A model generated the notes under the pieces. It was not told where the DNA came from. It made no database searches and saw only the letters and a list, made by a program, of their open reading frames with translations. A program made the position numbers and the translations under genes. From NCBI GenBank assembly GCA_016795465.1, contig JAEUHK010000046.1:1-64000 (forward strand): 64,000 nt of DNA, written 5' to 3'. The DNA is from Verrucomicrobiaceae bacterium. GTDB taxonomy: Bacteria > Verrucomicrobiota > Verrucomicrobiia > Verrucomicrobiales > Verrucomicrobiaceae. Of this stretch, positions 45,001 through 57,000 are shown one piece after another; position 1 is the stretch's first letter, and each line of letters begins with the position of its first letter.

Positions 45001-48000
45001 CCAGTGACGGCTCCGGTGGTCGTGTTGAGGCTCAAGCCGGCTGGCAGCGTGCCCGAGGCGACCGCGTAGGTGTAGGGCGCGGTGCCTCCGCTGGCCGTGG
45101 CGCTGCTCGAGTAGGCTGAACCGACGGACAGCGTGCTGTTGAGAGCGGCGAGGGTGATGACCGGACAGATCTTGATCGTGTAGGCACGCGTGCCGGCGCA
45201 GCCATAGACGTCCGTGGCACGCACCGTGACCGAGACACCAGTTCCGTTGGTGGCCGTGGGCGTGCCGCTGAGCACACCCGTGCTCGTGTTGAGCGTGAGG
45301 CCGGCTGGCAGCGTGCCTGCCGTGATGGCGAAGGCATACGGCGCGGTGCCGCCGCTGCCGCTGAAGGTCTGCGAGTAGGCCAGGCCGATGGTGCCGTTTG
45401 CCACCGAGGTGGGATTCACGGTGATCGTCGGGCATACCGGCGCGATGGTGTAGCTGCGGGAACCGGGGCAGCCGTTCGCATCCGTGGCCGTCACGGTGAA
45501 GGTCTGCGAGGTGGTGCTCGTGGGCGTGCCGCCGAGCACACCGCCGCTCGTCAGCGAAAGCCCCGCAGGCAGCGTGCCGGTGGTGACGGCATACGTGTAA
45601 GGCGAGGCCCCGCCGCTGGCGGTGATGGTTTGCGAGAAGGCGGTGCCCACCGTGGCAGTCGTGGTGATCGTGCCGACCGTGATGACCGGGCAGATCTTCA
45701 AGTTCACGGTGCGGCTGCCCTGGCAGCCGTAGGCATCCGTGGCGGTGAAGGTGAGTGTGACACCGGCGCCATTGCTCGCGGTTGGCGTGCCGGCAATGAT
45801 GCCGGTGGAGGCGGTGAAGGTCAGTCCGGTGGGCAGCGTGCCATTCGTGAGCGCCAGCGTGTAAGGAGAGGTGCCCCCCGTGGCGCTGATCGTCTGCGAG
45901 TAGGCCGTGCCGACAGTGCCATTGGCCAGCGTGGCCGGGTTCACCGTGATGGCCGGGCAGACAGGCGTGAGCGTGTAGGCCCGGGCCACGGAGCAGGCAT
46001 TCGCATCCGTGGCGGTGATGGTGAACGAAGCGCTGGCGGTGCTCGTGGCGGTGCCGGTGATGGCTCCGGTCGTCGTGTTGAAGGTCAACCCGGACGGCAG
46101 GGCTCCATTGGAGATCGCATAGACATACGGCGAGGCACCACCTGTGGCCGCGACACCATTCGAGTAGGCCGTGCCGACCACCGGAGTGCCTGTGATGGCC
46201 GGAAGCGAGATCACCGGGCAGATCTTCAGCGTGACGACACGCGTGCCCGTGCAGCCCAGCGCATCGGTGGCGGTGATCGTGAGGCTTGTCCCGGCTCCGT
46301 TGCCCGCGGTTGGCGTGCCGCTCAAAACACCGCCAGAGGTCAATGTGAGTCCGGCTGGCAGCACGCCGCTGGTGACAGCAAAATTGTGCGGCGCTGTGCC
46401 GCCCGTGGCGGTGAAGGTGGTGGAGGTGTAGGCCGTGCCCACGAGGCCCACGGGCAGCGTGGCCGGGTTCACCGTGATCGCCGGGCAGGTGATGGAGAAA
46501 GTATAGCTGCGGGTGCCGGGGCAGCCGTTTGCATCGGTGGCTGTCACGGTGATCGAGGCAGTGCTGGTGGCCGTGGGAGTGCCGGTGATGGCTCCCGTGC
46601 CCGTGTTCAGCGTCAAACCGGCGGGCAAGGTGCCTGTGGTGACGGCAAAGGTGTAAGGCGTGGCACCGCCGGACGCGGCGATCGTTTGCGAGAAGGACGC
46701 GCCGACAGCGCCGCTGGTGGTGATGGCACCCAGCGAGACCACCGGGCAGATTTTCAAGGTGTAGGCACGGTTGCCCGCGCAGCCGTTCGCATCTGTCGCG
46801 GTGATCGTGACGCTCGTTCCGGCACCATTGGCCGCGGTGGGCGTGCCGCTGAGCACGCCGGCCGTCGTCAGCGTGAGCCCGGCAGGCAGCGTGCCGCTGG
46901 TGACGGTGAAGGAATGCGGTGTGGTGCCGCCGGTGGCGGTGATCGTTTGCGAGTAAGCGATGCCCACGGTGCCATTCGCGAGCGAGATGGGATTCACCGT
47001 GATCGCGGGGCACACCGGCGTGAGCGTGTAGCTGCGGGTGCCCAGGCAGCCATTCGCATCCGTGGCACGGATCGTGAAGGTCTGGCTGGCCGTGCTCGTG
47101 GGCGTGCCGGTGAGGGCTCCCGTCGTCGTGTTGAGGCTAAGGCCGGTCGGCAGCGTGCCTGTCGTCACCGCATAGACATAAGGCGAGACGCCGCCGGTGG
47201 CCGCGGCGCTCGATGAGTAGGCGCTGCCCACCGTGGCGCTGGTGCTGATGGCAGCGAGGCTGATCACCGGGCAGATTTTCAGCGTGATCGTGCGCGAACC
47301 CGTGCAGCCGTAGGCGTCCGTGGCACGGAAGGTGAGCGAGACACCCGCTCCATTGCTCGCGGTCGGCGTGCCGCTGAGCACACCGCCCGTCGTGAGCGTC
47401 AGGCCGGCAGGCAGCGTGCCGCTGGTCAGGGTGAAGCTGTGCGGCGCGGTGCCTCCGGTGGCGGTCAGCGTCTGTGAATAGGCCAGGCCCACGATGCCGT
47501 TGGCGAGCGAGGTGGGGTTCACCGTGATCGTCGGACACACCGGGGCCAGCGTGTAGGCTCGCGAACCGGCGCAGGCATTCGCATCCGTGGCGGTGATGGT
47601 GAAAGTTTGCGAGGTGGTGCTCGTCGGCGTGCCGGTGATGGCTCCGGTGCTCGAATTCAGGCTCAATCCGGCCGGCAGCGTGCCGGTGGTCACCGCGTAG
47701 GTGTAAGGCGAACGCCCTCCGGCGGTGGTGATGCTTTGCGAGTAGGCGCTGCCGACTGTGGCGGCGGCCAGCGTCGTGGGTGAAAGCGTGAGCGTGGGGC
47801 ATGCGATGCTCACGATGTAGTCCTCGATTTCACCGCTGCCCACGGCACCGGTCGGCGCGGTGACGGCTTGATTGGTGAGACGCACACGCACACCGCGTCC
47901 GGCTCCGGGGCTGGAGATAAGCGGCACGGTAAAGGTGATGTTTTGCGTGGTGGCGGCCGTGCCTGTGGCAATGGCACGAGAGGCCTCCAGACGCTCACCA

Positions 48001-51000
48001 CCGCTGGAGAGCAGCGTGTCACTGAAGACGCCGTCGTTGTTGAAGTCGATCCATGCGTTGAGGTAGGCGGTGCCGCCGGTGTTGTTGAAGACGGAGACAG
48101 GCAGCGTGGCGTTCGCATTCTGCGTGATGCTCGCGGGCATCGTCACGCCATCCTCGTCATCGGCGCTGCCGGTGTTTGTGGTGTCGTCCACATTCGCGGC
48201 GGAGGTCGGCGAGACGACGGCCTCCACGTCCACCGTGGCACCGAGGCGCAAATTTGTATTCGCCACGCTCGTCGTGCTCGTGGTGGCGGCTCCAGCGGCA
48301 TTCGTCGAGTGCGCCCAGTCGCCCATGTCATTCACAGCGCAGACGGTGGTGCCGAGCAGGGTGAAGTTATCCACCTCCAGACGGCCGCCGCTGCCACCCC
48401 AGAAGTACACTTCACACAGGAAGGTCTCGGCGGAGAGCGCCGTGCCGGTGGGCAGCGCATCGCCGAGCGTGAAGCCCGGGAAGTGCAGCGACTGCCAGTT
48501 CGACACCGGCGTGGGCGGGCTGAAGACGCTGTGGATGTTTTCCAGGCTCACCGCGGCCGTGCGGGCGGTGCGATATGCGGTGCCATCATGCCAGGTGAGG
48601 AAGATCTGCGCATTGAGAGGCGAGGTGGCGGCCTCACGCGCCACATCGAGCGTGAAGCCCGTGATGGCCGTGCCGGCATCCATGCCGCCAAAGGTCATCG
48701 TGAAGGGCGCGGTGCGGATCACCGGCGTCAGGCTCGTGCGGGCAGTGGTCAGAGCGTTGTTGAAGGTGGTGTCCCAGCCGGAGGTGCAGCGGCCAAAGGT
48801 GCCATTGCCCATCGTCACATTCGGATAGAGCGGCCCTTCGCCATACTGGTCATCGCTGGTGGTGATGCCGTTGTTGGTCGTGAAGAGCTGCAGGTTCAGC
48901 GGCGTGATGCAGGTGGCGGAGCGGTAGTTCCACGGCACCGGCGAGTTCGCCGTCATGAGGCCGGCGTTCTCCTTCAAATTCATCGCGTACATCACGATGG
49001 GGCTGGTGACGGTCACCGGATGGTCTTCCACCTCACCGCGAAGCGGAGATTCACCGCTGAAGGTGGGAACGGTGGTGCCTTCGGTGACACGCACGCGGAG
49101 GTACTTCGTGCCAACCGTGGTGCCAGCGGGCGGATTCAGCGTGGCGGTGATGCTGTTCACGCCGCTGACGAGGTTTGCGCTGCTCAGCGTGACGGTTTCG
49201 TTCGTGTCGAGCACGTCGTTGTCGCCATTCCAGTCGATCCAAACACCGATGCGGCCGCTGGTGATGCCACTGAGAGTCACCGGGATGACGAAACGCGGCT
49301 GCGCCGTCGGCGTGAGGCCGGTGAGCACGACGGGGATGTTCAAGTTTTCATCGTCGGAGCCGGTGGTGTCGTCCGCATCCGCGGTGCCAGTGGTGGGCGG
49401 AGCAGTTTCACCGTCCGTGGCCACCGCGGTGGCACCGTGATGAATGTAAATGCCGCTGCTGATGGCCTGCGCCGCGGCGGCGAAGGGCGGATAGTCACCG
49501 AAGTCCGCCGAAGCAGGGGTAATCGTGTAGGCACGGGTGCCGGTGCAGGCATTCGCATCCGTGGCCTGCAGGGTGAAAGTGGCCGCAGTAGCGCTGGTGG
49601 CCGACCCGCTGATCACACCGGTGGATGTGTTCAGGCTCAAACCGGCAGGCAATGAACCAGCGACGATGGCATAAACATACGGCGTGGCTCCACCCACGGC
49701 CGTCACCGTGTCGCTGTAAGGGCGACCGACCAGCGGCGTGACAAAGGAAGCAGGATTGAGGCTGATGACCGGGCAGATCTTGATCGTGTAAGCACGCGTG
49801 CCGAGGCAGTTGAACGCATCGCGAGCCTGCACGGTGATGCTCACCCCTGCCCCGTTGCTCGCCGTCGGCGTGCCGCTGAGCACGCCCGCCGTCGTCAGCG
49901 TCAAACCTGCGGGCAAGGTGCCAGCGATGACCGTGTATTGATACGGCGCGGTGCCGCCGGTGGCACTGAAGGTCGTCGAAGCATAAGCACTACCGACAAG
50001 CCCCACCGGCAGCGAAGCGGGATTCACCGTGATCGGCGGGCAGCTCATCGCCAATGTATAGCTGCGTGTCCCCGGGCAGCCGTTGGCATCCGTGGCCGTG
50101 ATGGTGACCGTGGAGCTGATTTCGACGTTTGGCGTGCCGCTGATCACACCCGTGCTCGCATTCAGCGTGAGACCGCCGGGCAGCGAACCGGTTGTGACGG
50201 CGTAAGTGTATGGAGTGGCTCCACCACTTGCCGTGACGGTTTGTGAGTAAGCGGTGCCCACCGTGCCTGTGGTGGTGATGGCTCCCAAAGCGACCACCGG
50301 GCAGATCTTGAGGTTCAGCGTGCGGTTGCCCGTACAGCCAAGCGAATCGGTAGCGGTGATCGTGATGCTTGTTCCCGGACCGTTCGAGGTCGTCGGCGTG
50401 CCTGCGATGACACCAGTAGTCGAATTGATGGTCAAACCGGCTGGCAGCGTGCCAGAGGAGATCGTGTAGGTGTAGGGCGCGGTGCCGCCGGTGGCACTGG
50501 CGGTCTGCGAGTAGGCGATGCCGACGGTGCCATTGCTCAGCGAAGTGGGGTTGACGGTGATGGTGGGGCACACCGGCGTGATGGTGTAGCTGCGGGTGCC
50601 GGAGCAGCCATTCGCATCCGTGGCGGAGATCGTAAAGGTCTGCGGCGTGCCGCTGGTGGGCGTGCCCGCGATGGTGCCGGTGCTCGTGTTCAGCGTGAGA
50701 CCGGCTGGCAGCGTGCCGCTGGCCACGGCATACACATACGGAGCACCACCACCGCTGGCCGTGGCCGTCTGCGAGTAGGCGCTGCCCATCGTGGCGGAGC
50801 CGCTGATGGCGGCGAGACTGATCACCGGGCAGATTTTCAGCGTGAGCGTGGCCTGCCCCGTGCATCCGTAGGCATCCGTGGCACGGAAGGTGAGCGTGAC
50901 TCCACCACCGTTCGAGGTCGTGGGAGTGCCGCTGAGCACACCGCCGGAGGTCAGGGCGAGTCCCGCAGGCATCACACCGGAGACGAGCGCAAAACTGTAG

Positions 51001-54000
51001 GGTGCCGTGCCGCCGCTGGCTCCAAACGTTTGCGTGTAGGGCGATCCCACGAGGCCGTTGGCGAACGAGGTGGGGCTCAATGTGATCGTGGGGCACACGG
51101 GTGTGAGCGTGTAGGCACGCGAGCCCTGGCAGGCATTCGCATCCGTGGCCGTCACGGTGAAGGTGGACCCCGTGGCACTCGTCGGCGTGCCGCTGAGCAC
51201 GCCCCCGGTGCTCATGGTAAGGCCAGCGGGCAGTGATCCCGACGTGATAGCAAAGGTGTAAGGTGTGGCTCCACCCGTCGGCACGATGGTCTGCGAGTAA
51301 GGCGTGCCTACCGTGAGAGAGGTGGCGATTGCCGGCAGCGAGACCACCGGGCAGATTTTCAGCGTCACCGTGCGCGTGCCCGTGCATCCGTAAGCATCCG
51401 TGGCGGTGAAGGTGAGCGAGACGCCCGCACCGTTCGAGGCCGTCGGCGTGCCTGCGATGACCCCGGTGCCTGCGGTCAGCGTCAAACCGGCCGGCAGCGT
51501 GCCCGCGGTGAGCGTGAAATTATACGGAGCCGTGCCGCCGGTGGCCGTGAGCGTCTGCGAATAGGCCGTGCCGACCAGACCCGCGGCAACCAGCGCCGGG
51601 TTCACCGTGATGGCCGGGCACACTGGCGTGATCGTGTAGCTGCGGGAACCGGCGCAGGCATTCGCATCCGCGGCGGTGATCGTGAAGGTCTGCGCCGTCG
51701 TGTTGGTCGGCGTGCCGGTGATGGCTCCCGTCGTCGTGTTGAGGCTCAAACCAGCCGGCAGCGTGCCGGTGCTCACCGCAAAGGTGTAAGGCGAGACACC
51801 GCCGCTGGCGGTGGCTGTTTGACTGTAGGCCGTGCCCACCGTGGCGCTGGAGGTGATGGCCGCGAGAGACACCGTGGGGCAGATTTTCAGTGTGATGACA
51901 CGCGTGCCGGTGCAGCCAAGCGAATCGGTGGCGGTGAACGTGAGCGAGACGCCTGCGCCATTGCCCGCGGTCGGCGTGCCGCTGAGCACGCCAGTGCTCG
52001 TGAGCGTCAATCCGGGCGGCAGCGTGCCATTGGTCACGCTGAAGGTGTAAGGACCGGTGCCGCCACCCGCGGAGAGCGTCTGCGAGTAGGCGATGCCGAC
52101 CGCGCCATTCGCCAAGCTCGTGGGATTAACCGTGATCGTGGGGCAAACAGGTGTGAGCGTGTAGCTGCGGGTGCCGGCGCAGGCGTTCGCATCCGTCGCG
52201 GTGACGCTGAAGGTCTGCGAGGTCGTGCTCGTCGGTGTGCCGGTGATGGCGCCCGTGGTCGTGTTAAGGCTCAAACCAGCCGGAAGCGTGCCGCTGGTCA
52301 CCGCATAGACATACGGCGTGGCTCCACCCGAGGCCGTGGCGGCGCTGGAGTAGGCCGAGCCGACGGAGAGCGTGGTGTTCAGCGCCGCGAGCGAGATCAC
52401 CGGGCAGATCTTGATCGGAATCACACGCGTGCCGGTGCAGCCGTAGGTGTCAGTGACGGTGAAGGTGAGCGAGACACCTGCCCCATTGCTCGCGGTCGGT
52501 GTGCCGGTGATGGCTCCGCTGCTGGCGAGCGTGAGGCCGGCGGGCATTGTGCCGCTTGTCAGCGCAAAACTAAACGGCGCGGTGCCGCCGGTGGCAGTGA
52601 GGCTTTGTGAGTAGGCGGTCCCCACAAGGCCGTTCGCGAGCGACGCCGGATTGATCGTGATGGTGGGGCAAACGGGTGCCAGCGTGTAGCTGCGGGTGCC
52701 GGGGCAGGCATTGGCATCGGTCGCCGCGATGGTGAAGGTCTGGCTCGTGGTGTTCGTCGGCGTGCCGCTGATGATACCCGTCGTCGTGTTGAGGCTCAAA
52801 CCGGTCGGCAGAGTGCCGCTGGTGACCGCGAAGGTGTAAGGCGTGGCTCCGCCGCTTGGCACGACGGTTTGCGAATAAGCAGTGCCCACCACCACGGTGG
52901 GACTGATGGCTCCGAGGCTGATCACCGGGCAGATCTTGAGGTTGTACACCCGCGTGCCCTGGCAGCCATAGTTGTCCGTGGCGCGGATGGTGATGCTCGT
53001 TCCTGCGCCGTTCGAGGCTGTTGGCGTGCCGGTGATGGCTCCGGTGCTCGCATTGAGCGTCAATCCGGCCGGCAGCGTGCCCACGCTCACCGCGAAGGTG
53101 TAAGGAGCCGTGCCGCCGCTGGCCGTCACGGTCTGCGAGTAGGCCACTGCGAGCGTGCTATTCGCCAGCGAGGTGGGATTCACGGTGATCGTGGGGCAGA
53201 TCGGAGCCAGCGTGTAGGCTCGCGAGCCCGTGCAGGCATTCGCATCCGTGGCGGTGATGGTGAAGGTGGCGCTCGTCGAGTTCGTCGGCGTGCCGGTGAT
53301 GGCTCCGGTGGTCGTGTTGAGGCTCAAACCAGTCGGCAGAGCTCCGCTCGTCACCGCATACACATACGGCGTGGCACCGCCGCTGGCCGCCGCGCTCGAT
53401 GAGTAGGCGGTGCCCACATTGATCGTCGTGCTGATGGCCGCGAGCGAGATGACCGGGCAGATCTTGATCGTGTAAGCACGCGTGCCAAGGCAGTTGAAGG
53501 CATCACGAGACTGCACCGTGATCGACGTGCCTGCACCATTCGCCGCCGTCGGCGTGCCGCTGAGCACCCCGGCTGTCGTGAGCGTCAAGCCGGCTGGCAA
53601 CGTGCCAGCGATAACGGTGTATTGATACGGCGCGGTGCCGCCGGTGGTCGAGAAGGTCGTCGAGGTATAAGCCGAGCCCACCAGGCCGATCGGCAGCGAG
53701 GCAGGATTCAGCGTCATCGGCGGGCAGCTCATCGCCAGCGTGTAATTCCGCATGCCGGTGCATCCATTGGCATCCGTGGCCGTCACGGTGACCGTGGAAC
53801 TGATCTCGACATTCGGCGTGCCGCTGAGCACACCGCCCGTTGTGAGGCTCAAACCGCCCGGCAGGGCTCCGCTCGTCAGCGTGAAGGTGTAAGGCGCGGC
53901 GCCGCCGCTGGCGGTGATCGTTTGCGAGAAAGCCGTGCCCACCGTGCCCGTGGTGGTGATGGCACCCACCGCGATCACCGGGCAGATCTTGAGCGTCAGC

Positions 54001-57000
54001 GCACGAGTGCCCTGGCAGCCATTCGCATCCGTGGCACGGATCGTCACGCTCACACCGGCCCCATTGGCCGCGGTCGGCGTGCCGCTAAGCACACCGGCTG
54101 AAGAAAGCGTCAAGCCGGCCGGCAGCGTGCCAACCGACACCGCGTAGGTGTAAGGAGCGGTGCCACCGCTGGCGGACATCGACTGCGAGTAGGCCAGCCC
54201 CACCGTGCCGTTGGCGAGCGAGGTGGGATTGACAGTGATCGTGGGGCACACCGGGGCCAGCGTGTAGCTGCGCGTGCCCGGGCAGCCGTTCGCATCCGTG
54301 GCACGGATCGAGAAGGTCTGCGAGGCCGTGGAGGTCGGCGTGCCGGTGACCGCCCCCGTCGTCGTGTTCAGGCTCAGACCAGCGGGAAGCGTCCCGCTGC
54401 TTACCGCATAGGTGTAAGGTGCCACGCCGCCGCTGGCCGTCGCGGCCGACGAGTAGGCGGAACCGACCGTGAGCGTGCTGTTGAGCACCGCGAGCGAGAT
54501 CACCGGGCACACTTTGATGCTCACCGCCTGGTCCTTCGTGCATCCATCTGCATCCATGGCACGCACGGTGACGCTCACGCCGGCCCCGTTTGCCGTCGTC
54601 GGCGTGCCGGTGACCACACCAGCCGTGGTGAGGCTCAATCCAGCAGGCCAGGTGCCCGTGACCGTGCTCCATGAGTAAGGAGTGGTGCCGCCGGCGGCGG
54701 AAAGCGTCTGTGAGTAAGCCGTTCCCACGGTGCCGTTCGCCAGCGAGGTGGGCGAGACCGTGATCGCAGGGCACAACACGGTCAGCGCATAGGTGTTCAG
54801 GGCAAAGCAGCCGTTCGGATCAGCAGCTCGAACGTTGAAATTGTACACGCCAGGCGGGCTGGTGATGCTCACGGCGCTCAGGAAGCCCGTGCCGGCATTC
54901 AAACCAAGGCCCTGCGGCATGCCGTCATTACCCGTGGTCCAGGCGGTGTATCTCGCGGTGACCTCCGCGGCCGTGAGCGCCCGGTTGTAGATCTGCACCT
55001 CATCGATGCCGCCCTTCCACGGGAAGTTGCCACCGCCTGCGTTGCCGATCTCCAGCGCCGCGGTGCTGTGATTGATGGCGGCGGTGTAGGCAAAGCTGCT
55101 GCGCTGCGTGCCATTCACATACAGGCGGATGTTTGCGCCGTCATACGTGGCCACCACATGCTGCCAGACGCCGGTGGTGAGCGTCGTGGTGGCGCGATTC
55201 GTGGCGTAGTTGTTGATCCAGAAGCCGAAGGTCGTGTCATTACCGAGCTGGCCGAGGCCGTAGCCGTTGTTCCAACTGCCGCTCGTGGTCTTGCTCACCA
55301 CGCCGCCGAAGGCGTTCATCGTGTAAGTCGGGTTCACCCAGGCCTCGATGGTGATCTGCGTGGGACGCAGCGCGGCGCTATCTGGCACGGTCACCTGATC
55401 ATCGACACCGTCGAGGCTGAAAGCCCTGCCCGCCATGCCCGTCGCAAGCGTGCCGGTGCCGAGATCGAGCGTGCCATTGGACGTGCCACCGATGCTCATC
55501 GCGCTGCCTTCCGCAGGCCACCAGGCCGCGAGACCGCTCGGAGCCGCCGGAGCCGCGCTCCACGAGTAGCTGATGCCCGTCGTGCCCGTCGTCGTGGCAG
55601 TGAGGCCTTGATTGTAGGCGACATACTTCGTGCCATTCGGCAGCGTGGTGGGTGTGATGCTGATCGGCGGGCAAAGGACATTGATCGTCATCGCCTGTGT
55701 GGTGGCGCAGCCGAGCGAATCCGCCGAACGCACCGTGAAGCTGTAGGTGCCTGGAATCGCCGCGACGGTCGTGGTGCCGCTGATCGTGCCCGCGCTGCTC
55801 AATGTGAGACCACCGGGCAGCGAACCGCTGGTGATGGAGTAAGTATAAGGTGCCACGCCGCCCGTGGTGCTCAGCGTCTGCGAGAAAGCGGCATATTGCG
55901 TGTTCGTGAAACTGATCGGAGCGATCGTGAAGGCCGGGCAGGGCCGGAAGCCGATGTCGAGCGTGTTTTCACTGTTCGTCGTTCCCGCCGTGCCAGGCTC
56001 CGAAGCGGCTGCAAGAGTCACCAGCGGCGTCACGACGCTGTTTCCGAGCCCGCCGCTCTGCGTGCCGTTGTTGTCATTGTCGATGCCATTGTCCGTGGAG
56101 ACGCTGTTGATCGCCAAAAGGGCCGCGGCGGCCGGTGGTGTCGGAATACGCACGCGATACTGGCCCGGCGTGTAAATGGTGAAACCATACTGGCCGCTCG
56201 CATTCGCCGTGGTGCTCGTGACGACGGTGCTGGTGCTGTCGAGCAGCTCCACACTAAGTCCGGTGAAGGTGCTGACGGTGTCCGTTCCGGCGTCGTAGAG
56301 GCCGTTGTTGTTCGTATCGATCCAGATCTGGTTGCCGAGGGCGATGCCGCTCCACAGGCCGAAATCGACGGTCATTTCCGTGTCCGGATTCGTATCACCA
56401 TCGGTGATGGACTCCGTGCCGCCTTGCAGGGCAATCATCGGGCTGCGGATCAGCGTGCCCGGTGCGCCGCTCTGCACGCCGTTGTTGTCGTTATCGACCT
56501 GGTTGTCGAGGTTCACCGGCGTGCCGCCGCTCTTCGCCAGCGAGGCGGGGGGCGTGAACTGCACATAATAGTTCCCCGCGGCGAGGTTGGCGAAGCTGTA
56601 ATTGCCGCTGCCATTGGTGGTGGCGGTGGTTTGCAGCACGTCATCGGCATCACCCACGATGGTGTTGGTCGATTTGTAGAGCGAAAGCGTCACCACGCCG
56701 GTGCCGACGCCAATCTCCGTGCCGCCTTTGAGGCCGTTGTTGTTCGCGTCGTTCCACACCGTGCCACCCAGCGTGAGCGTGGCACTCGGGGTGACGTTGC
56801 AAAGCGCCACATGGTCGAGCACGAGCGGGTTCGTGGCACTGCCGCCGGAGACGACGAAGCTGGCGCTGTCGATCTGAGCGGCCGTTGCGAGCGGATTGAC
56901 ACGGAAACGATAGCGGAACTGCTTCCAGGTCGGCATCGCGGTGTTCGCGGTGGCTTCCGTCCAGGTCGTGTTCGTGTAATCGGCGGCGGTGAAGGTGGGC

